DNA of 64,000 bases from Cafeteria roenbergensis (taxonomy: Eukaryota > Sar > Bigyra > Bicosoecida > Cafeteriaceae): the NCBI GenBank assembly GCA_008330645.1, contig VLTN01000032.1, forward strand, positions 124,001 through 188,000, in the 5' to 3' direction. Shown piece after piece: positions 37,001 to 48,312 of the stretch (positions within the stretch are counted from its first letter, which is position 1; every line of letters begins with the position of its first letter). Below the pieces are notes generated by a model. The model saw only the letters and a list, made by a program, of their open reading frames with translations, ran no database searches and was not told the DNA's origin. The translations under genes and the position numbers were made by a program.

Positions 37001-39018
37001 GCTCCCGCTTCGGCTGCATCCGCGTCGCTCGTGGCAGAGGGCTGGTCCAGGCCGAGGGGAGCGAGGCGCGACGCCGCCTGCTCCGGCCGCTGCAGCGGCT
37101 CGAGCTGCCTGCTCGAGCCTTGCCTGCGAGCCTGGAACCCGTCGTCGCCGTCAACGGACGGCGACCGGGACTTGAGGGGCCGTGGCTCCCGCATCACGGG
37201 GGACGGCACCCTGGCCGGCACGGCGCCCACGGCGGCCCCAGGAGGAGTCTGTGCGCGGCCCATCGTTTCGCCGAGAGGGGACGGGGGCGCGAACCACGGC
37301 ATGGAGGCCGCGGGCATGGACGGCTCGGCGGGCGCCGCGGCGGAGGCTCGTGACTGGGCCGCCTGCGCGCCATGAATGGGCGCGAGCACGGCACCCCCGC
37401 GCGCTGCTGACGACGACCCAGGCCGCCGCGCCAGCGCCGCTGCCGGCCCGCCGGCGGCCGCCGTGGCCGCCGCAACCTCCGCCGCCGCAGCAACCCTGGC
37501 GGCCTCCTGGGCCTGGCCGGCCTCCTCGTACACGCCCGTGTCGGTGTCCAGCAGGTACACGGCTCCCGTGCCGGGGTCGACGAGCCGCTGGATGCTGCCG
37601 CCACCCTGCGCCGCTTTGGCGTATGCGGCGCCAAACGCCTGCCACAGCCCTGCCACCCGCTCGCGGGCGAGGAAGCCTCTCGCGACGGCCTGAATCAGCG
37701 TCGCGGCCTCGCGCTCCTTCCGGCTGTGTCGCCGCTCCGCCGCCTCCGCCACGGCTCGGGCCTGCTCCTTCTCCCGGGCCTTGGCCGCCGCCTCCCCCTG
37801 CTGCAAGTGGGCCGCAACGCCCGCGACCTCCTCGCGCGAGAGCCCTGGCCGCGGCTGGAAGGCGTCCAGGCCGTCTCGCACACGGCCCTCCTCCTCCTCA
37901 AAGTCGTATTCTCCATCGGCCCGTCGCACGGCGGCGCCTCCGCCGCGCGTCCCGCCAGCGCCTCGCCCTGAGCCCGCCTGCCGCCCGCCGCCCCGCCCAC
38001 GCCGGGCGCCAGAGGCGGCGGCGCCTGCGGGGGACGGGCTCCGCGACAAGCTCCTCCCCTGCCCGCCGCGCCGCTGCCCACCTGCGTCGCCCCTTCCCCT
38101 CGCGACGTCGCCGCCGGGACCAAACCCTGGCGCCGACACGTCCGGGCGGTGAACTCCCCCTCCTCCCCCTCCTCCGCCTGCCCCAACCCCGGACCCGGCC
38201 CCGGCCCCGGCCCCGTATGCGCCCCCCCAAGCACCGCCCGCACCCCCGTGCAGCGACGGCAGCGACTGCAGCTGAATCGGCAGCGACGGAGCGCCCATTG
38301 GCGAGGGCGAGGGCATGGACCCGTAGCCGTCCCCGGCAGCCCCTGCCGCAGGAATGACGAAAGACTGGTCGGGCATGCCCCCGCTGGCGTAGAGGCCGGG
38401 GGGGACGCCAAGCGAGCCGGAGGCGCTCATGCCGCTGGGGCCGGCCCCTCCGCCGCCCCCGGGCTGCCCCGGCCCATATGGGTGATGGGCGGCCACTGGA
38501 GGCACGCTGGTGGGAGCATGCGCACCGTGAGCGGGCGGGGGAATCGGCCCTCCCATGAACATGGGCGGGGCGCCGTACTGCGGCGGCACAGCGCCTGGGT
38601 ATGGCTGCCCAAAGGGCGGGGCGAAAGCTGGCATGCCGCTCACGGCCGCCGCCCAGGCAGCAGTGAACGGGTCAAAGGCGGGAGGATGCCACCCCCCTTG
38701 CGGCTGCTGCTGCTGATGATGATGGTGATGGTGATGCTGCTGCTGCTGCTGCTGCTGCCCCCAGCCGGGCGCGCCGCCGGGCGGGCCGAACAGCGCAGAG
38801 CCGCCCAACGCTCTCCCTGGGGTGACTGCCTCGCCCTGGCCATCCGGCGCAACCAAGCTGCGGCCAGGGGTGAAAGGCGCTCGCTGCCTAGAGCTCGCGG
38901 GGCCTCGCTCGGCGGCGGTCTCGGCCTGCCGGCGGGACTCCAGGAACCGGCCGGTGGGCTCGGTCACGCGATCACGGCGGCGCGGGCCATGGCCCACGAC
39001 GCCGCGACGATTCGCCAT
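29635..39018 (-). CDS. 3127-residue IQ, WW and ankyrin-repeat protein of unknown function
   Basis: One uninterrupted frame of 3128 codons. I place the start at the ATG of MANRRGVVGHG (39018-39016). Upstream frame extension runs through a CGCA microsatellite and gives nonsense RACV repeats. Visible parts: a Gln/His-rich N-terminus (about 87-106); an IQ-like helix LIQAVARGFLARER near residue 442, a possible calmodulin site; C-x2-C-x8-C-x2-H at 1037-1052, possibly zinc-binding; Arg/Glu-rich helices after 1100; a WW-type domain with PYWYNRRSGQTYWEPP near 2187-2215; a Gln run plus Leu-Gly repeat near 2660; and C-terminal ankyrin repeats (about 3014-3120: GNTLLHVACQNGNKRIVKLA, GNTPLHYAFAYG). I do not recognise the whole protein. 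A cytoskeletal or scaffold role is possible but unproven. Confidence 0.8.
30955..31025. repeat. CTG run and AAGCCC/CAGCCC repeat coding poly-Gln and Leu-Gly
   Basis: On the + strand, tandem CAGCCCAAGCCC-like units are followed by about ten CTG triplets. In the minus-strand gene they encode poly-Gln followed by Leu-Gly repeats. Confidence 0.85.
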
Positions 39019-39205
39019 TTCGCGGGCGCCGGGGCTGGGCAGGACGGCAGGCTGGTCCCAGAAAGGCCGGCCAGGGCCAGCGGCCGCCTGTGGGGCTGAG
39101 GCCTGGCCGGGGCAGGGCGGCCACCGCGAACGGAAATCGGGCAAGCAGAGCCGCAGTGCCAACGATTGCAGTTGAGGAGCAACGAGCTGCGACCCCCGCA
39201 TCACT

Positions 39206-39244
<39 letters not shown>

Positions 39245-40017
39245 CCGACGAAGCAAGTTGGCAATGAGTGAGGCACCACCGCGCTCGCTCCCACGAGCAA
39301 CACCTCCGCCGAAAGCTCGTGGAGCCTCCAGGTGCGTTTGCTCGTGTGAGGATTGGGCTCTGGCGGGTGCGCTCCCACCCGGCATCTGCACCGCGATTGG
39401 GTTTGCAAAGTGGCAGCCTGCCGATGCGGAAGCCGTTGGCTGACCCCGGCACGGGTGAATCGCGCCGCCGCGGAGGCACGCAGTGTCGGGCTCGGTTTGT
39501 CAGCCGCAGCCCCGCCAACCCGAAATTGGCATCCCTGTCAGCTGCCCTGAGCAGATTCAAACTGGTGCTAGAGCCTACACAACCAGCCCATCCGGGCAAG
39601 AGACTCGCGCTGCAGACAGGTGTCGCGGTCGAATCGCTGCAAAGGCATTCGGCTCGAAGCCGGTCGGCGACGCATTTGCTTGCCGACAAGGGCGCTGCCC
39701 GTCCGGGCGCAAACAGGCGCCGCCAGTGTGCTCCAAGCGGGTGCTGGATGGCCCCGCGCGCGACTTCCGACACACACAGCTTGCCCGGCAAAGGGTATGG
39801 TGGCTCCGAACTCCACCGGCGCATCTGCGCGGCCGGCCGCGACCAAGGTGGGCGCCGATCGCTCTGCCAGCCTGGGCGCCACCCACGCCGCGTGGGCTGC
39901 CCGCGCACCGCCGGTGCCGCAGAGAGAGAGCGATCTCCCTGCCCCAGTCAGCGGACGCCTCGCCCCTGCCACAGCAGTGCCGGCTTGCGCAGCCAGGCCA
40001 GCTGGACCGCGTGCGCC
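39019..40017. other. Divergent intergenic region, giant gene/kinesin-4
   Basis: 999 bases between divergent start codons. The only clear structure is the CGCA microsatellite near the giant gene's 5' UTR. Several overlapping ORFs of 60-240 codons occur on both strands, with no recognisable domain. I call no gene here. Confidence 0.55.
39206..39244. repeat. CGCA tetranucleotide microsatellite
   Basis: Nearly ten perfect CGCA units, 188 bases upstream of the start codon of the ankyrin giant. Read in frame, it creates an artificial RACV repeat at the N-terminus of the longest ORF. Confidence 0.95.
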
Positions 40018-43000
40018 ATGGCAGCCGCCGAGGGTTCTGACACTGTCAAGGTCGCAATCCGATGCCGCGGCCTGAACCGCGCCGAGCTGGAGAGCGCTTC
40101 GGCCTTTGCTATCAACATTCACCCTGTGAGCGCCATGCGCGGCGAGCCATGTTTGGGCGGCGCCGTTCGGGATGCAATCGCCGAGCAAAAGCGCTGCCAA
40201 GCGGGAGCAGCCCTCTGCTGCCCCTCCGCCGCGCCCGCACGGCCCACGGCGGCCGACACGGACCCGCCTTTGCAACGTCTGCGAGCTTACGGGCACGAAA
40301 TATTTCGCTGGGGGTCAGAGGGCGCGACGGAGCGGGCTGGGGGGCGCGAAAGCGGACGATCGTCTCCGGCCGTCGCAGTCAACGGGCGGAAGCCAACTGT
40401 CGCCGAGCAGGGCCGGTGCTGCGCCTGCCGACTGGCGTGCCCCTGCGCCGCTGAACTTCCCGCGCCTGCGCTGCGCCAACTATGTACATGCCACGGCTGG
40501 GCTGCGTTTTGTTCCGCCGTTTGTGACGCTGGTGGCCGCAGGAGACCAACCAAATCGAGGCGGGCAAAAAGCATTTCACGTTCGACGGCGTGTTCGGGCC
40601 CGAGAGCACGCAGGAGGATGTCTACTCTCGCAGCGTGCAGCCTCTTGTCCACTCCTTCCTTAGCGGCTTGAACTCCAGCATCTTGGCCTACGGCCAGACG
40701 GGCGCGGGCAAGACGTACACGATGGGGTCTAATTTCACGGAGCACACCACGGCCAGCGAGGCAGCACGCACGCTGGGCGTCATTCCCCGCGTGGTGGAGG
40801 AAGTCCTCGACGCCATCGCATCCCAGCGTGGCGAGAGCCTGTGCTCTCTCGAGGTGAGCTTCCTCGAGGTGTACAACGAGCAGGTGCGCGACCTGCTCCG
40901 CCCCGCAGACGTGCCGGAGCCCAAGAAGGGCTACCAGTTCCAGAAGGACGACTTTGGGAACTACGATGTGCGCGGTCTTACCCACGTGCCCTTGGACTCC
41001 CTGGAGGCTCTGGCGCGTGTGCTGAAGCTGGGAGCGTCTCGGCGCACAACTGCCTCGACGCAGATGAACGCCACGTCGTCCCGGAGCCACGCCATCTTCA
41101 GCATGCGCCTCGAGCAGACGCCCATCGGCGCCGAGGACGATGGGAGCGTGGGAGCACCTCACGCCGAAGCCGGGGGTGCGGCCGCTGCAGCCGCTGCCGG
41201 GGCGCCGGCCGCCGGCTCAGACGCCGAGGACGCTGCCCCCGCGCTCATGGAGGCGACGGGCGTGAAGCGCGTCTCGGTGTTCCGGCTCGTGGACCTGGCG
41301 GGGTCGGAGCGCTCGAAGAAGACCAAGGCGGAGGGCGACCGCCTGCGCGAGGCCAACAACATCAACCAGTCGCTCGTCACGCTTGGCCGCTGCATCACGG
41401 CGCTCGCCTCCCGCGCGAAGCATGTGCCCTTCCGCCAGTCCAAGCTCACGCAGCTCCTCTCCAACTCCCTTGGCGGCAACAGCGCCACGCTCATGGTGGC
41501 CTGTGTCTCGCCGGCAGACTCCAACTTTGAGGAGACCTGCATGACCCTGAGCTACGCCCAGCAGGCCGCCTCGATCCAGAACACGCCCGTCGTCAACGCA
41601 GACCCGACTTCGGCCAGCGCGGTGCAGCTGCGCCACGCGAACCACGAGCTGCGCAACGAGCTGGCCAGGCTCTACGCGGAGGGCGCCGCAGTGGACTCGG
41701 GCGTGCTGGGCCGGCACGGCATCGCGGGGGGCGCCGCTCCCTCCCCCTGCCCGGGCAGGAGGGCCCTGTCTCGGACCGGAGCCGCCACCCGGGCCGCCGC
41801 CGCCGGCCCTGGCGGGCTTGGCCTCGGGGCGGGCATGGGAATGACCGGAATGGCATCGATGCCCGTGGGGGCAATGGGCTCAGCCCTCTCGGCCGTGGCT
41901 GCCGCGCACTCGGCCGCGGAACAGATGCGCCAGCGCGAGGAGCTGGCAGCCGCGGGGGCGGACGTCGCCCGCCTTGAGGGCCAGCTGCAGGCAGCCCGCG
42001 CTGCGCTCACGGAGATGAGCGACCGCGGCCGCTGGGCGGTTGGCCAGGCCTCCAGCTTGCTGGACGAGAACACGGAGCTGGCCTCTCAGCGGGACATGTG
42101 GCGGTGGCGGTACGAGACCCTCTCCGGAGCGTTTTCCAAGCTGGAGGGGGCAGGCGCGGCCTCGGCTGCCGCAAAGGCGGGCATCACGCCCGCCGAGCGC
42201 GTGGCGGAAGCGCTCAAGGAGGCGGGCGAGGCCGCGGCCCTGTCGGCCATGAACCGCGCCAGGGCGGAGATGGCGGCGCTCCGGGCCGAGCAGCCCGCTC
42301 GCTCCGGCCCTGGTGGCGCAACCGGCAAGGCGGCGGGCGGGCGCCGTGTCTCAAAGCGCAAGCTCGCTGCTAAGAGGGCAGCGGCAGCGGCGGCCACGAA
42401 GGCCGCTGCTGCGCAGTCCGAGGGGGCCAGCGCCCAGGAGAGCAAGACTGGGGAGGACGGCGGCGAGGCCCGGCCCCTGTGCTGCGAGGACGACGAGGAT
42501 GTGGACATGGGCGGGCCTGCCTCCGGCTGCGCCGCGGGCAGCAGTGACGGGGAGGCAGGGGGCGATGACAGCGCGTCAGCTGCCAGCGACGAGGAGGACG
42601 CCCACGGCGACAGCGACGATGACGAGGAGGAGCAGGAGGAGGAGGAGGAGGACGACGACGACGACGATGACGACGCAAGCCACGCTGATGCCGCCGCCGG
42701 TGACCATGGCGAGGAGGAGGAGGCCCACGGCCCCACGGAGCATGACGTCATCCACATCAAGTCGCAGATGGAGCTTCGCGGGCAGCTGCAGCAGGTCTCC
42801 GCGGTCCTTCACGAAAAGCAGCAGTTGCTGATGGCGATGGCTGCAGCCTCTGGCGGGTCCGGCGACCAGACTGGAATGAGCGTGGGGGAGCGGTTCGACA
42901 AGCTCAAGGCCGACTTCCAGCTGGAGATGCGCCGCTCCGAGGCGGAGGTCACGGACATGGAGGAGAAGATGCGCGCCCTCGCGGCGGACCTGGAGGAGGC

Positions 43001-46000
43001 AAAGAAGGAGGCTGTTCGCGCCCGCGACGACGCCGAGAAGGAGGCGAAGGCGAAGGCCGCCTCCCAGAAGGACGACGTTCTCAAGGGCCTGCGGGCCAAG
43101 ATCCAGACGATGCAGCGGGGCATGCAGGAGGCGGCCCGCGCGCAGAAGCGCCGCGACAGGGAGCTCTCCCGCATCCAGGCGCTGCAGGGGCAGATCGAAG
43201 GCCACAAGCGCGAGAAGGTGAAGCTGGAGAAGATCATGCGAGAGGCCGGCAAGAAGTACCTCGAGGAGCGCAAGGCGCACGAGCACGACCGCGCGCAGGC
43301 CGCCAAGCGGGAGCGGGCCCAGGCCCTCGCGCTCAAGCGGTACCAGCAGGAGCTGCAGCGGCAGGGGAGGGCCTTGGAGGCGGCCAAGCAGCGCGTGCGC
43401 ACGCTCAAGCAGAAGGACGAGCTGGCAAAGTCTCGCAACGCCTCGGCTCGCAGGCAGCGCGCTGCGGCACGGCGAGGCCGCGCTGGCCACGCAGCCGCCG
43501 CGCCGGGCTCCCAGAAGCCGCACGCGGCCGGAGATCCGCTCTCCGCCGCCCTGGCGGCCGGGCCGTCCAACCCGCTCGGCTCCCCGGACGTCAGGCTTCC
43601 TTTGCGGGCAGCATCGGCGGCAGCCGGCGCCCACGGCCACGGGTACGGGCAGACCGCCAGCCGGGCCGGCGCATCGGGCCGCGGCCATCGCGACCTGGTC
43701 ACGGACACGGAGGGGCTCCACGAGGCCGTGGCCCGTCTGATCGAGCGCGCGGCCGCGGAGGCCGCAGGCAGCCAGACTGACATCGAGGCGGAGGACGCGC
43801 TCCAAGAGAGCCTCGAGGTGGGCGACGAGGCATCGCTGGTTGCCTGCCACGCGGCCCCGCGCGGCGTGGACAGCAACTGCAGGTCCCTCGTCATGCGCAC
43901 AATCTACTACCGCATCCAGGCGGCGGGGTGGCGTTCTGTCGCGGAAGCGGCCGTGGAGCGGCGCGCCGCTGCTGCAAAGGAGCTCCACGCGCTGGTGCAG
44001 GGCGCGGCGGCGCGGTCCGCAGGCGCGAGACGCGGGCCCAAGTTCGGCGGTGGTGGCAGCGGAGCAAGCGGACCCACTGCCGGCGGCAGCAGCAGCAGCA
44101 GCAGCGCAGGCGGAGGCGGGGGCGGGGGCGGGTCGGGCTCCTTCCTCGATGCAGGGCCTGACGAGGCATGCCTGGGTCCGGACGAGGCCAAACGGGCCGA
44201 CTCCCTCCGCCGTGACATGGTGGCCCTCACGCTGCGCGTGCAGCACGCCCAGGCGCAGACGCAGGCATTCGCCGCTGCCCTCGAGGGCGAAGGGCTGGGC
44301 GGCAGCGGCTGGATTCGCCGTGCCGCGGCGGAGACCCCGCTGCGGTCCAAGGCGCGCCAGGCGCTCGCGGGCAGGCTCCTCTCATGGGTCATGGCGATGC
44401 TGGTGCAGGCGCAGGCAGCCCTGCAGACGGCCACTGGCACAGGCATCGCAGCCCGGGAGGGCCTGGGCTCGACCGCCTCGGGGAGCGGCAACGGTCCGGC
44501 ATCTCGAGGCGGGCGCGCCGGAGGACGGCTCGGCTCCGCGGCGGCAGCGGGAGCCACCCAGGCAGAGCTGCAAGAGGCGGTGGAGCGCGCGGAGCGCTCC
44601 CTCAAGCAGGAGCTGTGGCGCGTCCAGTGCGAGGCGGCGGCGGCCCAGCGGGAGGACGCGGAGCGCGTGGCCGTGCTGCAGGTGCAGCTGGTGCAGGCGC
44701 GCGCCGAGGCGGCCAAGGCGGCCGGGACCGCGTGGGCGGCAGAGGCAGAGGCTGACGCAGAGGAGGCAGCAGAAGAGGGCGGGGCGTCCGGGGGCAGCGC
44801 TGGGGCGGCCGACCTTGGCGGCGAGGGCAAGAGCGCGCCCAAGGGCAGCGGCCCGGCAGGCGCAGGGGCGGCCTGCGGCGAGGCCGGCAAGGACGGCCGC
44901 GTTCGCCGCATGGCCTCCGTGGTGAGCGAGAACCAGCGCCTGCGCGGGTGCATTGCCGAAATGGAGGCCATGCTGGGCTCCTACTGTGACAAGTCGGCGG
45001 CCGAGGCGGACGCGGCGCGGGAGGCGAGCGAGGCAGTGGACACTCTCCTGCAGAGGGTGAGCGCGCTGGAGCAGCAGCTGGACGCTGAGCGGCGCCGGGC
45101 CAACGCCGCGGCGGCGGCGCCCCGCCGCCTGTCCATCGTCTCGACCTCGCCGGCCCCGGGCAAGGGCGGCCAGGCGGGGCGCGGGCACGCGGCCGGGTCC
45201 CGCTCGGCGGCCGCAGAGGCGCTTCGCTCCATGGGGGGGCGGGCGGTGCACCGCATGGGAGCCACCGCGGAAGGCGACGACGAGGAAGACGACGACGAGG
45301 ACGACCACGAGCACGAGCACGACATCGGCCGCGGCATGTCCTCGTCGGGGTCGGCGTCTGCTCTGCCCTCCGTCTCGGAAATCTCCGCCCACCTGACGCT
45401 GGCCTTCCCCGGCATGTCCGAGGGCGAGCACGAGGACGACGACTCGCCCATGGCCAAGTCGGACATGGGACCGCCGGCCGGGTTCCGCGGCCACTCCCGC
45501 AGCAGCAGCGGCGCGTCGGCGCACGGCGGCAAGCACGGTCCAAGCCGGCTCCGCGGCCTCATCCTCACGACAAGCGAGAGGCGCGCTAGCGCCGTCGGTG
45601 GGCCGGGGGCGGGCCATGCAGAGGCCGCGGCCGCCGCAGTTGCCGCCGAGGAGCAGTCCGCCAAGCTCTCCCGCCGAGATGGGGGGTCGCCCGTCGCGAA
45701 GCGCCCTCGGGACTCTTCCGGCACGGCTCTGCCCGCGGCGGCATCGTCGTCTGCAGCAGCCTCGGCCGCTGCCGCTGCTGCTGCTTCTTCGGCTGGGCGC
45801 TCTGGCGGTGGATCCGGCGCCGGAACAGGCTCTGGGGGGGTAGTAAGCCCTGCCGCCGCGACCGCCGGCAGCCTCGATGCCGCCAAGGGCACGACCGGTG
45901 GGCCGGACCTCGACGAGGAGGCCGGCGAGGCGAGGAAGCGGCCTCGGGTGTCCGGCGGCGCTTCGGCCGCGCTCGCCACTTCAGCTGGCTCTGCCGGTGC

Positions 46001-46892
46001 GGACACGCATGCGGCCAGCACGAGCGCTGCAGCTCCGTCAGGCGCAGCTGCTGCTGCTGCTGCTGCTGCCGCATCCGGCCTGGCTGCGGCCTCTGCCGCT
46101 GCCGACTCGGACGACAGCGGCGACGAGTTTGCGGGCAACGGCGTCGGCTTCGAGGCCATGACCTCAGGCGCCGGGCTGGGAGGGACGGGGGGGTTGATGG
46201 GAAGCGGCCACCCCTCGCTCATTGAGGCGGCATACGCGCAGCAGGCCGCCGAAGGGCGCGCCCTGCGCTCGCGTCGCTCAAAGTACGTTGCTCCGAAGGG
46301 TTTCGGATCGACCACGGCACGCGGGGCTCCGGAGCACGGCACTCGCGTCGAGGAGCGGCGGCGCGACGCGGAGGCAATGATTTCGCGCGACCCTGCGGCC
46401 ATTGCCGCCGGCGCTGCGGCAGGCATCACAGTCGCTGGCGCTGGAGCGACGTCGTCATCGGGCGCGCCCGGCTTTGCGCCTGCCCGCGTGACGGTGGCAC
46501 TGCCCCCTGCCGCGTCCTCGGCAGCACCCCCGCGGCCCCCCGCAGCGCACGGGCACTCGGCAGCGGGCGCAGCCTCCTCCGCATCCGGCGCGCAGTCCGA
46601 GCCGGAGTCCGAAGCGGACGCCGACGGCGGCAGCATGGCCCGCACTCGCGCTCGCAGCAGCAAGCAGGCTCGCGAGCGGCTCGCAAAGTTCCTCGGGGAG
46701 CCCAAGGGCTCGCGCCGCATGTCGGGCGCGGGAATCGCCGACGGTGGCGAGGGCGGCAAGGGCCGCAGGACTCGGCAGCGGCTGGCCGAGGCCGCTCCGG
46801 ACGACAAGGAAAACTCAGGAGCGACAGACGCCTCTGGCAAGGCGGCCCCTCCGACCAGGCTGGGCCGCTCGAAGCTGCTGCCTCGCTCCTGA
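40018..46892 (+). CDS. Kinesin-4 family motor (KIF4/chromokinesin-like)
   Basis: Exons 40018-40125 and 40542-46892 (GTGAGC...CCGCAG) give 2152 residues. The motor domain is N-terminal: VKVAIRCRGLN, FTFDGVFGPESTQEDVY, P-loop GQTGAGKT (87-94), FLEVYNEQVRDLL, switch I NATSSRSHAIF, switch II LVDLAGSE, then NNINQSLVTLGRCITALA and LGGNSATLMVACVSPADSNF, ending NTPVVN. The last blocks are typical of kinesin-4. KIF4-like coiled coil follows (LSRIQALQGQIEGHKREKVK, AHEHDRAQAAKRERAQAL). Low-complexity acidic (near 42580-42680) and Ala/Gly/Ser-rich parts make it nearly twice KIF4 length. Kinesin-4 proteins are plus-end motors that regulate microtubule growth on spindles or in cilia. A nuclear role fits the Lys/Arg-rich C-terminus but is not shown. 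The GTG at 40590 is not a start. Confidence 0.88.
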
Positions 46893-47239
46893 GCCAAGCA
46901 GCGCTGCTGCCGCGACTCCGGGCACGGGGCCGTTCGCGCCCCGCACAACAACAACCGACGACCAAAAGGTAAGACACGAGTTTGCGTGCGGCTTCAAAGC
47001 CCAGCTTGCGTTGTCATACAGGCGTATCGAGCGAGTGTGTGGTGACCATTGAGTGGGCCGAAGCTGCGCCATCCAGAATCAAAGTCAACGATTGCAGTTC
47101 TCTTGCCCTCGCAAACATTGCCAGCTGCGCCCACGCCTCCAGGACGCCGCGCCCACTCACATTGTCCAAAGCGCCCGAGCGTGGCTGTGTTTCGGCACAC
47201 CCGTTGAGCTGTGACCGATTCGGCTAGCTGCTTGTCGGC
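46893..47239. other. Intergenic between kinesin-4 and small acidic protein gene
   Basis: 347 bases, somewhat less GC-rich than the flanking genes. I see no gene. It probably holds the kinesin 3' UTR and the promoter of the next gene. Confidence 0.5.
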
Positions 47240-47830
47240 ATGGCCGCTGCCGCGGCGTCCTCCAAGGCAGACTCGTTGGATGAGCTCCTCGCCCGTTTGG
47301 CAACCCTCACGGCCGAGGTCTCCGCGGAGCGGGCGACAGCCGCCATCCCAGTGTGCAAGCGAAGTGAGCGGTGCTAGGTGGAGAGTGCGGTCGCTTGGGA
47401 CTGGCCGTCCCCTCGCCGCGCGGGGAGCGGTCGCAGCCACCGTTCTGACCTCATTCGCCGTGTGCGCGCGCTTGCTGCCGCAGTTCTGGAGCTCGACCCG
47501 TCAAACCAACTCGCCAAGTTGTTCATGGGGTACCTCACTAAGGTGAAGCGTGACCCCAAGCTCGCAGAGGCCCCTGTGGCCGACGGGGCTGGAGATGGGG
47601 ACGACGGAGACTCGGACAGCGACAGCGACGATAGCGAGTCGAGCGACGACGACGAGCCCGCGCCACAGAGCGCGGCTGTGCGAGGAAGAGCTGCAGCAGC
47701 TTCCTCCGCGGGGCCGCGAGCGCGTGCGGCGGCGTCGTCACGAGCTGGATCCGGGCCTCGGCCAGATCTCAAGGCGGCCGCAGCCAGGTACCGCGTCCCC
47801 ACGAGCGGCACGCGCAAGCCGCCGTCCTGA
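47240..47830 (+). CDS. Small acidic protein with TPR-like helix pair, unknown function
   Basis: Exons 47240-47363 and 47484-47830 (GTGAGC...CCGCAG, 120 nt intron) give 156 residues. The N-terminal half is helical: LDELLARLATLTAEVSAERA, then CKRILELDPSNQLAKLF, which reads like one tetratricopeptide-type helix pair with the ELDPSN turn. The middle is an Asp/Ser acidic run (about residues 75-95), a likely casein-kinase-2 substrate. The C-terminus is Ala/Arg-rich. The helix-plus-acidic layout faintly recalls ERICH2-type proteins, but I cannot confirm homology. The gene follows kinesin-4 on the same strand and converges on the myristoylated protein gene. The intron fits the local splice pattern exactly, which supports a real gene. 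Confidence 0.65.
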
Positions 47831-48312
47831 CTGTACACACGTGCGTGGATGGGGATGGAGCGCGTCCCCCCCCCACACCCCACCCTGTGTTTGCGTGTTG
47901 CATGCAGCCGCTTCATATCATCTGTCCCCCCCCCCCCCACACGCACTCTCCTCGCTCGCGCAACCAGAGGAGCGACAGGGCGCGCACACGCAGGACTGGC
48001 CCAAACACACAAGCCCAGAATCGACCACTGCCAGCCGCGACGCAGAGGGTCAGTGGGCCTTGCGCGCCAAGCAAGCAGGGCGCTCGTCGCAACGCCCTCC
48101 CCCCGGCGCACGCCGGACGCGGCCGTGGCAGCCGCCCAGGGCTGCGCTCCCCCCGCCCCCCTGCCGCGCAGCGCCCAATTGGTCCCGAGCGCAGAGCACT
48201 CGCGGGTCGCATGTTCCGCCTTGACTCCGCGCCCAATTCTCTGGCAGAACCGGACCCGCATCCCAGGCTCGCGTCGCCGCCGCTCCGCGCCGCCACTGCA
48301 ACCACGGCGGCA
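47831..48312. other. Convergent intergenic region with poly-C tracts
   Basis: 482 bases with no supported gene. C-runs occur near 47868-47880 and 47925-47938. It probably contains the two facing 3' UTRs. Confidence 0.5.

Noticed and set aside
39019-39408. N-terminal extension of the giant protein starting MQTQSRCRCR
   Set aside because: It reads through a CGCA microsatellite and gives RACV repeats. The Met at 39018 starts normal-looking sequence.
39568-40296. 242-codon ORF upstream of kinesin-4, minus strand
   Set aside because: No domain, overlaps kinesin exon 1 antisense, and typical Ala/Arg-rich shadow composition.
40590-40592. GTG as kinesin start
   Set aside because: The frame continues upstream to a CCGCAG acceptor, and exon 1 supplies the first motor strand VKVAIRCRGLN.
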